Positions 21,801 through 36,432 of a stretch of 64,000 bases of DNA are shown piece by piece. Source of the DNA: Telopea speciosissima (lineage: Eukaryota > Streptophyta > Magnoliopsida > Proteales > Proteaceae). The translations under genes were made by a program, and so were the position numbers. The notes below the pieces were generated by a model. It had not been told where the DNA came from. It was given only the letters and a program-made list of their open reading frames with translations, and searched no databases. Location: NCBI RefSeq assembly GCF_018873765.1, contig NC_057922.1, forward strand, positions 12,227,563 to 12,291,562, written 5' to 3'. Numbering within the stretch: the first letter of the stretch is position 1; each line of letters begins with the position of its first letter.

Positions 21801-24800
21801 TGCTCAGGTACAGTTCCTGCTCTTCTTCTTTCCTTTTTTATTCTCCTTCTCTCCTTGTTCTTCCTCTTCTTATATTTCAGTTTACTTTATACCGACACTG
21901 TTACTCTGTTTCTGAGTGGTAGCGTCAGCCCCACATTATTGGGTTGATCACCTTCGTGCGTTGTCTTCTCCCACCTGAACTTTGGTTCCTTGCTAGTTAT
22001 CCTCTGAGTGATTCTGCAGCTGATCTTTGGTGGCAGAACATTACATGGTCTGTATAAATCGAAACCTGCAAACCAGGTTGCTTCAAAACCACCGTCATAC
22101 TTAGTTTCAGTCATTAAACTATATTATGTTGCTTGACCTTTTTGATGCTGGTTGAATTGATTCCATAGCTCTACAGCATAGTTGTCAAGGTGTTGCCTAG
22201 GCGGCGCCTTGGTCGCCTAGTTGGTTTCGCCTTGATTTTGGACCCTCTCCAACGCCTTGGGACGCCTAGGCGCCGTGGCAACTATGTTCTACAGGTTAGG
22301 AATCCCTGCCTGAAATTTCATGTGGATTGGATAGCTATTGACAAGGATACTTCATCTTAAATCAGCTTGGGTTCTCCACTGGTTGTTCATATCATGAGGA
22401 AGAATAAGCCAGGAGGTCACTTCTTTCTATTGGCTACTAAAAGCAATTTTACAGTATTTACACACTACCCCTCCACTTCAAAGTTGCTTCTGTTTCATCC
22501 CATGCTTGTTTTAACTTCTGAAATAGTAATTCTAGATATATCCCAGCTATTGATTACTTACTTTTAGAGACCTGTTTTCCTTCGGAAATTATGGGTTTTC
22601 CACTGAGCCTCTAGTTCGAGTTATCTACTATTTTTTGTGGGCCCAAAGTGATCCAATTTGAGGGTTTCGGAACTCGAGATCGCATCATGTGGATTACAAA
22701 GTGAAATTTTTTAACCTTAATTATTAATGGGGGGAGTGGAGAGAATTAGCCTTGAAGAAATGGACAAACTAAAATTAGAGACATACTGTCATCTCACTTT
22801 CCATTGGTCTTGCATTGGTAAATTAAAATGCTCTTAATGTGGTTTGTCGTTGAGCGTCAGTACATTACGGAAGGAAACGATTACATTAAGCAAGAAGAGG
22901 AAGAAAAATTGCGCGTAGGCCTGGAGAAAATTGGGAACCAAGGCCAATACTAAGCATAACTCATGCATAATGATGATTAATTCTTTATGGAATAAAGTCA
23001 AGATTTTTTTTGGTGGATATTGAATATACATTGAGAAATAGAATGAAAGTCTTACATAACTTAGTTAAACCATCTCCTACTGCTGTATTAATTCTTGATT
23101 AAAACGGATATTCATTGGTGTAGCTTGGGCCTTTTCTTTTTCCCCTAAGAATACATTGGCTGAGCTTTAATGACATAGACAAGTATGACGTACATGGCTG
23201 CAATCTTTTCAAAGAGGGAAAATTTATTTTTGCACTTGCTTCCACTTGTAGGTTATTATTTTCACAAGTTTATGTTGTTTTCTTCTCCCAGTTTTGGTGT
23301 TTAGAAATTCCTCTAAAAGAGTTTTGCTTTCTCTAATACCTGCGTCTTTAATAAACAATCTCGCTTTCAGGTCTTGTTGACAGGATTTAAGAGCCTCCCA
23401 CCATTGTTTGAAGATTCACTGAACGCCATTCACGAGTTGACTTTAGCAAGTAACATTCTTAACTTGAGCTGTAACTCGACCATGTCTTTCTGTTGTGTTT
23501 GTTTCATTACAATTTCCTAATGGGTATGGAGAAAATGCTGTTGGTTGTGGAAGTCTTACGTTTAATCCTGTCTTTAGAGTTGCATATAAATAAGGAAACT
23601 CCAAGCTAAAAGCCAATAATTATAAGCCTTACATGTTATTTGTAATTTGAAAATTTACATTATTATGTAGTAGACTGTTTGTGATTGAAAGAAAAATTTG
23701 GTTAAGAAAGTCCTAGCATGCTCTTTTTTTAATCCTCCAACTATAATAAGTTGGGAAAGAAAAATCTGTATCTTATTTTAAGGCCAACAATCCAAAAATA
23801 AATAAATGAAGAAATTCTCTTTCTTAATGCATCAGTTAACAGATTACTCTTTCTTAAGACAATCTAAAATCACCAAAAAGTCACAGCTTTCAGATGGTCC
23901 TAGTTGCTTCTTTGTCTTTCTATTTTACATTAATCTCCCTCCTAGATTTAAATTGTTTGCAGTCAGTCTCACCAAGATTTGTATTGGTGTTCTGGTTGTC
24001 TTATTCTGTGACATTTGTTCGATTAAACAGAATTGGGTCCTTGGTTTTGGGACCAGTTATGAATTGGTTTTCATGTAAGTATTTAACTTTCAGTCTAGTT
24101 ATGATGGACTGGCCATAATTTTTTTTTTAATTGAGTCTTAGGTTGGTCTAAGTATCCGATAAAGCAAATTACTTAATTCGAATTCAAATAAGAATTGCTG
24201 CCGGTCATCCAGCAATAGAGATTTCCCTATTTTTAGGTTTCTATTTTATTCTTCTTAATGTCTGAATTTTCTGCATTTCTGTTTTCACTTTTCTTTTTTT
24301 TTTTTTGGGTGCATGAATAACAACCTTATTGATTAAACTTAAGATCCAAGCAGTAACCCCTTAACAAAGCGAAGCTTTTATTGATGATCTTTAAGAATAC
24401 AATGCATAAACTCTTGCAAAGGATAAAAAGCCTGCAAAACCATTTGGTTCTAATGACCCTTTGCTTGACCATGAGATCTTCAATATCACTAACTCATCTA
24501 GATTCTAGAGCTTCCATCGGAACAAGCTATTCACTTGGCTACCAAGTACTTTATGATTTGCCCTCAGAAGATGTGATACAAGCAAGAACTGTGGCTGAAT
24601 TACCATCTGTTAGAATGTTCCTGAAACCTTCCAATATGGCAAAATTCCAAACCCATTCTCAAAATTAAGAGCTCAGCCCTCATAGAATCCCCCTCTCATA
24701 TAGGGCCTGAATAGACATTTACTACAGCAACCGAAACTGATTTGGTCACACACTCACACCTCCTAGTCCAGAAGGACCCGGATTTTCAGTTACCCTGCCA

Positions 24801-27800
24801 TTAACCGTCAACCATGCAGTCATCCTTGTTCAATTACTTTTTCCAACACCAATGTCAAAACCTTAGGATTCCTACATTATAGCCTAGGGCCAGCATAGTG
24901 CCCTAATGCTCCATTGCTTCCAGCTTGGAGACTTCTTCCCTTTCTACTGCAGTCATCTTAATAAAATCTGAAAATGAAGCAGAAAAATCCAGTAGGAATT
25001 TAGACTGAGAAGCTAATGGGATTTCTAATCGGCAAATCACTGGCTAAATATACTTAAGGAATGAAGAGGTAGGACAGAGTGTTGTTGATGTAGACCAAAA
25101 CCTGAAGAAGAAGAGGCCAAGACACTGTTCACGTGAACAGTGTCACAGCCCCTTAGTGTGAATATTACTAGAAGATTGTGGGGGCAGAATAGTCTTTTAT
25201 TTATTAGAGATTCAAGTTTTTAAGTGAAGGGGATATTTGTCTCTTTGGGTTTAAAGTATTTAAAGGCTGCTGGTTAGAATCGATGGAGCTCTCTATTCTA
25301 AGGTGGGGACCACCAACTAAAGGAGCCGGCAGCATCACTCAACACCCAAGATGGGGCCCACAAGAGGCAATGCATCGGCTGGAGATTTAGAAGATTCTTT
25401 TGAAGACTTGAAGATTATATCTAGTTTCTATTTTTGAGTCAATCCTAGTTACTATTTTCTTAGTTTCTATTTTTTCTTGTAACTTGAGGTGCAAGCATAA
25501 CCCTCTACATATTATGTAAAGGCTGTAGAAGCCTCCCCACGGTTTGATTATGATGAATGAAAGTTATTTTCCTGCTGCAAGCATGGTTATTCTCAAATTT
25601 GATTGCGGAGCTTGAAGGACAAAGGGCCTGGCTGAGAGAGCCGAAACCTAAGGGCTGAAGGAGCCTTGCTGGGAGAGCTAAATCCATCTATCCCAACCCC
25701 TCCATTATCACCTTTTTCTAATCTCTGTCATCTCCATCGAGCCAAGGTTGCAGTGGTCCTTCCTCTGCCCAGAAAACCAATCGGGTGTTGCTGCTGCTGT
25801 TGCTGGAGACATCCTTTATTCATTGTGGTTACTGCTACTGAGTGTACCTTCGATTGGGGCTGTTGCTGCATCTCTGCAACTTTCTAGTTCCATAACACCT
25901 CCAATTCTCCACCAACCCTGCTGGGTTTTGAAGCACTGTTTTCCCCCTTTCATTCCCTCTACTCGATTGTCACTTCCACAGTCCCACCTCATTCTACAGC
26001 CTGAAACTCCCAAATTCTACAAACCTTCTATTTTCATTCCACCCCCATAACTTCACTTCTACCCATCAGAATTTCATCAAACTTGCAGCAGAGCCCTCTC
26101 TCCATGGATCCTACCCTCGATCCAAGTCTGATCACCATCACATGGCTGGATTGGCCTGCAGAGAATTACTTTCTATTTTGGGAGTTGCTGTCATATCTTC
26201 CAGCTCAACCATCAGAATCAATTGAAACTTTCAGCAATGTTTCTGCCCTATACAAGCATCATTCGATCCAAAGCTGGGAGAATTCCTTTGGCTGGTTTGG
26301 TTGATTTCATATACTTTCTAATTCAGCCTCTTGTTTCCATTTTGGATTTGTGGGTTTATCGATCCTACTGTAGACTGGTTCTTAGCTGAACCTCTTCTAC
26401 ATTAGTTGTGCTACCAGAACACACACACCCACAGAGTCTCACACTTTAAGGAGGAAGAGTACACATGCTCAAGTGAGAAGAGAAAGAATACATGAGTGAA
26501 GACAGAGAAGAGCACGATGGAATGAATGGAATGTTGGGCACCCCTCTATTTATAAAGGGGAAGTACCCTTTCAGATACGCCTGGTGGAGATTTATTCATT
26601 TGGATAAGATTCCAAATCAAGGGTTCTGGACACACCTCTTTATACAAGCATGTCTCTACGTATAGACATGTCTCTTGAAGAGACACCTATCTATATACAC
26701 GTATAGACATGTGCCATACCTCTCCACGTGTGTAGATTTCTCTAGATGTTTCTAGAAAACATTTGCCCACATGTAGATGTAGAGGTACATGTACATCTCT
26801 ACAACTTATAGACACATCTCCAGACCACCTATAAATACAAGAAGGCCAGCCAACAAAAAGGAAAGACACGCATGCACTGCACTGGTGCTCACATCTCCAC
26901 AGCATGACTGGTTGGCTTGGCTTGGTTTGGTTTGGTGTGTGCAAGAAAATAAACCCTGAATCCCGGAGACAAGAGAGTGTAGAGAGCCTTTCCTCCATGC
27001 ATCCCTACCCACGTAGTTCTTATTTCTACATATTAAACTCTCTACCCTCTCTCCGATATCCAATCTGATGTGGGACTAAAGAGTTTCCCCCAACATAGCC
27101 TTTTGCTAAAGCAAACGTCGGAAGTTTTTTTTCCCGGTAAACAAATGTTGGGGGTTGTGAGTTCGACACTTGTAGGGGGCGAAAACGAAGGTAAATTAAA
27201 AGAGGTATTTTTGACACTATATTTTGAAATCATTTAATACTAATGAGTTAACTTGAAAGCAAACCTGAAACTGAAAATTCTAGTAGAACAATATAGCTGC
27301 AGGAATTAAGTTCAAGAATTGTGGCCTGGAATTGCTTGAATGATGGAGAAGAGAGAGTAAAGGAAAGTAGATAAAAAGAGGTTTGGAATCCCACCAAAGT
27401 CCCAGTCAGAATCCACTGAGTGTCATCACTCCTGAATCCACAGAAGTATGACCTTAAATCCACAGAACCAGATTAGCAACTGAGCTTCTTTATTATAAAA
27501 ACGATTGAAAAGGGGGGAGGGATGCTGCAGACCTTACATTTAAAAGAGGGGGGGGGGGAATGCTGTGGACCTTACACTTATTTGTAATGTTGTAAAACCC
27601 AAACATGATTTGCATAGAAAGGCTGAAGTCAATCCTGGACAAAAAGGAAAGAAAACCAAAAACAATAACTGACTAGAACTCCCTCCAATCGACCAGCTAA
27701 TTGGGAAGTCCTATACCAATTAGGATTCTGACAAAATATGAAATCAGACCCAAAACAGGACTGAACTTATCAATTTCTAATCCAGCCAGACTAAGTCACT

Positions 27801-30800
27801 AAGGACAACTAATCATGAGCAAAACAAGAAAAGAAAACCAAAACAAAGCTCCATAAGAGATTTGGAATTCCTAGAGAGACTAGGAATTCTGGAAAATCCA
27901 GAACTGCAGGCTTTCAGATTCTGGTATTTTCTTCTTCTTCCTCTGGTACATGGCTTCTGCATCAGCTGCAGATTGAGAAATATTAGAAAGCAGTCAAAGC
28001 ACACGAATCTGGTCAAGTGCTGATTAGAATCTGTGGAGCAAGTCTGTATGTTATCTCAGAAAACAGAGCAAACAAACTCTAGTCGATGGCTTTATTCCAG
28101 TAACAGATTCGGCCTGCAGAATTGGAGCTAAATCTGATAACAGAATAGTGAAATCTAGTACAGTCCTAGAGCTACTAAGGGGTGTGAGTAGCAGTCCAGA
28201 ATGGCTCAACAAAACTGTTGCAGGCAACAGAGAAGTGAGTAGATCTGACCTGGTGTTTGGGAATGTATAGAACATAAAAGAAACACGATAACTGACCAGA
28301 AATCCACTTAGATCCAGGCTAAGACGCCATCAAAGCCTCTTCACTTATAATCCACCAAAGCAATCACTGAATCCACATGTAATTCAGAAAACTGAACTAA
28401 ACATATTTCTCAAATCAATGGGGGGAGGCCTATGGCCTTTACATCTACTTGAATAGTGAGCTAACCCTAAATAGGGTAGTATCATGACTGAATTACAGAT
28501 AGCTTATACAAAATAAATAACAAAAAATTGCAGTTCAGTGGGGGGGGGGGGGGTGGAAAGATAAACCATCGACCAGCCATTGACAGAGCCCTATTTCTCT
28601 AAATGACTGACTCTAGAGATGAGATAAGCTGGATTTCTAACATCAGACCTAATCTAGCCAAAGATACAACCATAGTTGTCACGGCGTCACGGCGATCCAA
28701 GTCGGTGGAAGGGTGTCACGTCGATATATTGACATGTCGCCCGCCATGGTGTTGCCATGGCGAGCATGTCGACCATGTTTAATTTTTTATTTTCTGTATT
28801 TTTAATGTCATTTAGTATGCTATAATATATGTCCTATAACATCAAAAATCAACATGAAAGTGTACTACACTACTACTAATATACTATGCCACTATGGTTT
28901 AATTCATGAAAGTGTAACTAATATCCATTAGTGTAAATGAAAGTATGAAAAATTGAAAATATAGATTAACCTATCAAATAATTGAAAGCAATAGTAAAAA
29001 TCAAATGATAGGCTAACCTGTTTACTGAAGCTTGATAGCAATAGTCTTTCTTTAGTGTATGTGATTTGGAGCAAAGCATCTAAGCTATTAAATGGTTTAA
29101 AAAAAAAAAATTTTAATCTAACTTTTATATGTACAAATATCGACCGATATGCCAACATATCGTGATATGGCGTCCATGGCGACGCCATGGAAGCCATATC
29201 GAACGATATATTGACATCCACCATGGCGTAGCTCGATATGCCCCCTCTCCCAGCGCCAGGACGCCATGGCGACGCCATGACAACTATGGATACAACAGCA
29301 AACTCAGCCTTATCCCAACTTAATGGGGTCGGCTACATGGATCCAAACAAAACAAAGTAAGGAAAAATGAGTTCTGACCAAAAAAGGGCAAGAGAAGAGA
29401 AATGAAGAATGGAAAATTCCAAATTAAAGATGGAAATAAATAGATAGAGAAATGAAAGATGAAAGATTAGTAAGAGGAAAGAGGCACAACCCAGCATGTC
29501 AGGAGAATCTCAGCTAAATGGGGTCTGCTACATAGATCCTTGCCCTCCAATAGGCTCTAATCCAGCCAAAGATAAGATACAGTAATAACAAAAGTGAAAT
29601 AGAAAAGAACTACTGAGTTTCCTATTCAATCCCATCAACTGGCCTGGCTTGGAGCGCCCTAAGAGCTTAAAATGCTGAAGTATCCCAAATGGGATAGAAT
29701 ACTAAAGTGTCATAACTGAACTGAACACTGAGCAATGTCCTATCGATAGAGGGCTGCTGGACTGCCTTATCAACAGCAATTGCCTGCTACTTCCTTCCCT
29801 TCTCTGATCTGCAGCACATCTCAAACCTCAACTTTCTTCCAGTTTGTTTTACTTTTACTCCCTGGAGAAGCACCGTAGTCCATTTTAAACCCTTCACCTA
29901 AATGCCCCAATCTGCATTCTAGCTAAAACCTAATCACATAACCTGCTGCAGTTTTCTTCACGAATTCTTATCTTCTTTCCTTTTCCGTGTCAAACCTCAC
30001 TGTTTGAACATTGAGTTGAAACTGGAAACTGGAAACTGGACTCTCCCTTACATTGCTCTTTTTAATTAAACTCAGGTTTCACCAATAGCTGGCTGTTTTA
30101 AGCAAGGCCCTACATTCTGAGCATATGATGCTGGTTGTTGCAGCAAAAGTGTGTTTTAATTTGTCTGGTTCTTGAAGAATAAAGCTGATATGCCCCCCAC
30201 CCCCGCGGGTGTCTCTATCTTTCTGCTCCACTGGGGAAGTGTAGATGGGGTGAGGGGGTACACTCAGTTTCTACTTGAGAGTATGCGTTATATAAAATCT
30301 GAAACTATTACTTTTCCCTCCCCCATCTCTGTTTGTTTTTTTGTTTTTTTTTTGTTTCAACATAACGACACTGTCGATTTAAAGATGGTTATGGGTGAAT
30401 CCGGGTCCCACTTCCCCCGCCCCCCTCTTCTAAGGTGGTCCAAACAAAAGGAATGTTGCTTTGTTTGATTGTAAATGCTTAGGTTTCCAATATGAAGGCG
30501 TGGACTCAAACCTGGGTAACCACTTTATGCAAAAAATGCCTAATGTTAGGACCAATCCATTCCACCCCTCCTGAGACCCTACAAATGCGGGATGCACTGG
30601 TTGTGGCTGAGTGCACTTATATTTCTGAAATTGGGGTGGTTGGTTGGGCTGGACTCGGTTGATTGTGGTTGGCTTACCAGGTGGCTACTCTTATTTTTGC
30701 TGTAACTTTTAGTTTTCTGTTGTCCCATCTCTAACATGTCACCATATTTTTTAAAGTTGCAGATAATTCCTAATCCATTCTCTCAGTTAATTGCTCTAGC

Positions 30801-33800
30801 TGTGATAATTTTCAGGAGATATATATGAACATGCTGTAGTTCTTAGTGTGAAGACAGAAGACCAAGATGCTTTTGAGAGGGACTTCTTTCAGCTTAAGCC
30901 TTACTATACAGATACTGGGTAACTTTCTAGTGACTTGAGGAAACAGCAATGAAAGTTCATCATATACAGTTTTAGTTTTTATTGCAAACTTAATTTGCAA
31001 ATGGATGTTTGAAAAGTTTATTATAATCAAATACTCTTAAGTCTAAAATTTGAAAGTTTTCCTTATACGTGTCTTTGTCTTTTGCGGGAACAGTGGCCAC
31101 CTCCAGCCATCGCCTCAGGAGTATCCAATCTTGGGCCTTAACCTTCTTAGGCTCCTTGTGCAGAATAGAATAGCAGAATTTCATACAGAACTAGAACTGC
31201 TTTCACCTGTTGCTCTGGAAAATCCTTGTATTAAACATGCTGTGGAATTGGAACAATCCTTCATGGAAGGGGCTTACAACCGTGTATTGAGTGCCAGGCA
31301 GACTGTTCCACATGAGACTTATGTTTATTTCATGGATCTCCTTGCGAAGACAGTCAGGTAATATGTTGAAATATGATGGTGGCTATCAGAATTTGAGGAA
31401 ATGTAAGCAGAAACCAATAACATTTTTACATTGCAATTGGAGTTTTGGTATGATATCCCAGTCTATTTTATTTGTTAAAACTCGAGGTGCAAAAATTCAG
31501 ACAAATCCAGGTCATCGTTATACAATACGTCATTCCATTGGCTTTTTATTTGTCATATTCAAATGTTTCAAAAAAAAGAGATACCATTTCAGCTTGTCCA
31601 AATTATCAAATCCAGACCATGACCTGGTTTCTAATTCAGAGGAGCTATCCCTGCCTCCTTGTTTGTTCTAGGATTTTGGGCAACATATTCTTATCTGAAC
31701 CCAGTTTTCATGGGGTTGGACATGATCGGTGGGACAGGTCAGTCAAAATTATGCCACCCCTAATCAAGGCTTGTGGTCTGAGTGTGTACAGAGTGCAAGC
31801 ATGATGTTGGATATGGTCTATTGACCCATCAATGCAGGATCCCCTTTAACTTGTGGCAACCCTACTAGTAAAATGTTATTTCTAACCCTACCATGTGCAC
31901 TATTTCTAGGTACCTTGATCTTCTCATAGAAGTTCGAAAGCTGGATTTGGAGCTTTTATTGAATGTCTTTTTTTGTGTCTTTAAACCTTTTTTTGTCACC
32001 TGCAGAGATGAAATAGCTGGGTGTAGTGAGAAGGCGTATGATTATCTCTCAATTAGTGATGCCAAGCAAATGTTGATGTTCTCATCTGAGCACGAGTTAC
32101 TTGAATATATCAAAGAGGTAGATCTAGTAGCATTTTGATTCACGTATTGTGTTCCTTGTACTTTCTTTGCTTCTGTTATGTTGATCATGCAAATTAAAAC
32201 TGAAGTTTACTTGAGGTGCCAACTATGGTTTTAGAGATCAGCCAAATCATCCAATTTACATCAGGAATTCAGGATAGGATCAATCCAGTCCATTATACCT
32301 AGTGGAGCAGCCGATCCAGTAGTACTATTAGGCTTTGTTCACTGGTTGTATGATTGATGAGTTGGTATTGGTTGGGGGTTCAACCTCCAATAGCAACCCA
32401 TAAAATCCTTGGACTTACTAGAAGTGATGCTGTTCGCTGAGTAATCGGTATCTTTTTCCTTTGTTAAACATGCACTGATGGGTTCGGTGTCATGACTTGA
32501 ATAATGTAGTTTGTCATAGATCTTGTCAGGTGCAAAGATAGATACTACTAGTGCAGAAATGGCTTGAGTTCAAGTTGGTATCCTTCCCATCTGAAGCCTA
32601 TATGGGAATAATTTATTCCTTTCAGGTCATTGATTGAACTGATCATGGGTCATAGTAATTCGGGTTTGTAAGACTCAAATCCAACGACCAATGTATTATA
32701 TATATATCCAATGTCAGCCTTTGCGGAACCTTACTCTCTTTCTTAATCAGCTCCCACATGTTAATGCAAAAATCAGAACCCCTAAATCTGATTTGAATTA
32801 AGGTGATGGGCTCTGTTAGTTTTATGAAAATACTAAGAGGGCGGAAGAGTTGCCAATATAGGGATAACATAAGTTGATAGAACTGCTACAAGGAAATTAA
32901 AATCTCAAAGAAAAAGATCAGATATAATAGCAGACAGTGTGATAAACAATGACCAAAATTGAAGGTAATGAACAAGATCTCCGAGAGCAGATGGGAATTT
33001 GTAACAGAAAGATAAACTGCTAGTTTTAGACAATAAATAGTATAGCAGAATTTCTGTAAAATAGATTGATGTAAACTAAAACAGAACTGAATTGCAGAAA
33101 ATGATTCTTAATCTGATATGTTAATAAACAGATGCTGAAACTCACAGAGAACTGGGATTGGACATGTTAGAAGAATAGAAGATAAGGCAAGGATTCCAGC
33201 CTAGGCTCTAGAGTGTCAATAGATTTGAGGAAATTCATCCTCATGTGGAACCACTGAATACACACAGAGCATGTTGATAAACTAGCACTATATTCATAAA
33301 AATGTATGCCTCCAAGGACAAAGGTACACCTATATATATCAATCCAATACAGCTCAAAAGTAGAAATTTCAACCCTAGATTCAACATCTAAGTCAAATAG
33401 GACTCTAAAACAGAAACTAAAACGAATGAGAAACTAGACTCTAAAATTCGTGTTCCAGACTGCTACCCATAATATAGGCTAAGGGTGTCAATCAGTTCGG
33501 TTTTGGTTACTCGGTTCGGTTCAAGATAAAAAACGCAGTGACCAAAAACTGAACTGAGAATAGGAATGCATTTTTCAAAACCAAAACGAACAGATTCGGT
33601 TCAGTTTGGCTTCGGTTTTTATTTGATCCTTATTCGGTTTAGGTCTTATTTTAGGTGTTTGGGATAACTTTTCACATCTTCACGAACAAAAAAAACCCTT
33701 ATCTGTTAGGGTCATAATCCATCAAACTTTTTCCAAACATAAAAAGACAGAATTTTTCATCCATATTAAAAGAATATAATTTTACTTGGTTCCTTATTCG

Positions 33801-36397
33801 GTTAAAAAAAAGGTAATTCGGTTCGGTTCAACGGTTTAAGTCATGAAACTGAAACTGAACTGAACCGAGAAAGACTCTAGCCTTTGAAATCAAAATTGAA
33901 CCGATTTCCTTTCGGTTTTAAATGGCCAGTGTTGTTTTTGGTTTCGGTTTTAAATTGACACCCTTAATATTATAGGCTCATTAAAGAAGCCTACTGCATT
34001 GTGAACCCATCAGACTAGAAGCCCAATATATGTGTAATCTATCCCAAATACTTATTTTGACTGAAATGAACTCTTCTCAATGATTTTAGTACATGTAATT
34101 ATTGATTGACTAGATTCATTCCTTATTGAAAGTAGTAGACCTAAATTTGGTTATGATTCTTTCATTTTAGAGTGTACGAGTCAATGTCTTGTCAGATCTT
34201 GGTCGACTATCTTATTTAAATTGAATTTCTAGATTCATTTTGCCCCTTCCTATCAGCCCTTTATAGTATTTCCCGACATTCATAATTGATGTCACTTTCG
34301 TCAGCAGTTGTATTTTTAGTGGTCCATTTTTCTATGCTTTTATCGTTTAGAACTTAAAATTTGAGTAAAATTACCAACAAGTGCATGATGATGAAAAGGT
34401 TTGTATATTGGGGTTTCTCTTCATTTGTTCTTTAAAAGATAAGGTTTTGTCCCTTCATCTTTTGTTCTTTTTCTTGGCGGAACAGGTCCGCTAATTTTTT
34501 TGGCAGACAAGTTTGGTATGAGTGGTTGTTCATAGGCAATCTTGGTACTTGCACTCTTATCATACTGTGGAGTATGGATCCTCCTATGAGGTTTGGCCTT
34601 TTGGCCAGCGTTGTTGTTGTACTTTTCCTTGCATAGTAGTTATTCTTAGGCAATAAAATTATATATATATATAGGGAAATTTACGAAACACCCCCTGAAA
34701 ATGGGTCGAAACTCAGATCACCCCCTATATTAGAGCCCAATACTCAGATTACACCCTACCGTTAGTGATCCACCGTTAAGTGATGAAGTCAGCTACTTAA
34801 ATATTTTTTAAAACCCTAGACTACCCTTGTGCAACGTAAAGTTACAATATTACCCTTCTAGAGAAAACCCCCAAATTCGAATGTTTTCCTCTTCGTTCTT
34901 CACTCTCTTCCTAAATGACCTGCAACTCCAAAACTGAAGTTCGCCGGAGTGAAGAAAGATAACGAATTTGAAACATGGCTTGCCGAGATTAAAGTCAAAA
35001 GTGATTTTTAATCTGATTCATCGCAGGCACCTACGGTTGGATGCTAATAAACACCGTCGCGACAACATTCTTCCAGATTCCCTAACTGAGCTCTGCAACC
35101 TACAGTTTCTCAAAGCTAAGGGCTTCCCCTGCAACCCACCACTACCGACTTGCAACCCTCCACTACCGACCTGCAACCCTAAACTGATTTTGTTTACCCT
35201 CTCAATTACCCTCTCAAAACCCATGAATGTCAATGAACAGAAAAACTGAAATGGATTTCAAATCCTTTGTAAGTTCTTTTTTATGGATTTCATAAAAAAA
35301 AAATTCTTTTTTTCTGGAAATGCAAAATGCAGAGATATAAAAGGATATAATGAGGAGGATTGCAGAGATTAAAGGGTAACTGCCGATTCGATTTCTCTCC
35401 ATTGTCCCATTTCTATTACCAACTCCAACTAGAGAAAACCAAGAAAAGCCAAAGCCCTGCAAAAACTCCCATTTATTCTTTCTTCTCCCTGATCGCACAA
35501 ACCAAATTTTAGAAGCCCTTAAAATGATGAAGACAATCACATGAGAAATCAGAAAACCCATAACCGTTTCCAAAACCAACAGAACAAACTCCCAACCCAA
35601 AAATTGCAGAAATCGAAATCGGCAGAACCAAAACCCTAGAACCTTCTCGTTTTGGGTTTTCCATTTTAAATCTCAGGAATTAAATTTTGTGAATTTTTCT
35701 TTAAATTTCCATCTCTCATGGCAGTGCCTTCTTTTGATTTTCTTCAGTAAATCAAATCTTAGTTTTAATAACCACAGAGCCCTCTGTTATTAACTTTTTC
35801 AGCATAAAGTTCCACACTGTTCTTCGGGAACTTAAATCGTTTCTGAACAACTGAAGCAAGTTCCTTGGTTCTTATGCTCTTCTCACCTAGAACGTTCTGG
35901 GTACGAGTAGCCCTAATGATGATTTTTGTGTGCATAGGCGTAGCTCTGACATCAACACCAGAGTAGCCATCCTCGGCAAGCTCTCTGGTGAGAACCTCGT
36001 TGAGCTCCGCGAAGAAAACTCCATCGGCAACGAACTTACACTTTTTGCTCATCTGAGTCACCATTCTAGGAGGAATTGTGCGATTTTCGTTTCCAAATGA
36101 AGCAACAAAAGGGCGCAGGATTTCTTTTTAGCTTCTCTTCGCGGGGTTATTGAAACCCTAAGTAAAGAGAAGCAGCGGCGGCGGTGGTGGCGGTGCTGCC
36201 AGCGGAGTTGCAGGGAAGGGGTGGGGTATCTTAGGTTGAAGATGAAGGAAGGGTAGTATTGTAAATTAAATTCTAATGTTTTAGTACAAGGCTAAAATAG
36301 TCCTTTTACAACAATAATTAACAGCAGACTAACACCGTTACTGTAGAGGGGGTGATCTGAGTTACAACCCATTTTCAGGGGGTGTTTCGTAAATTTC

Positions 36398-36432
<35 letters not shown>

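Noticed and set aside
27122-27182. Possible tRNA-like B box (GAGTTCGACACT)
   Set aside because: No matching acceptor stem, D arm or anticodon arm could be laid out around it.
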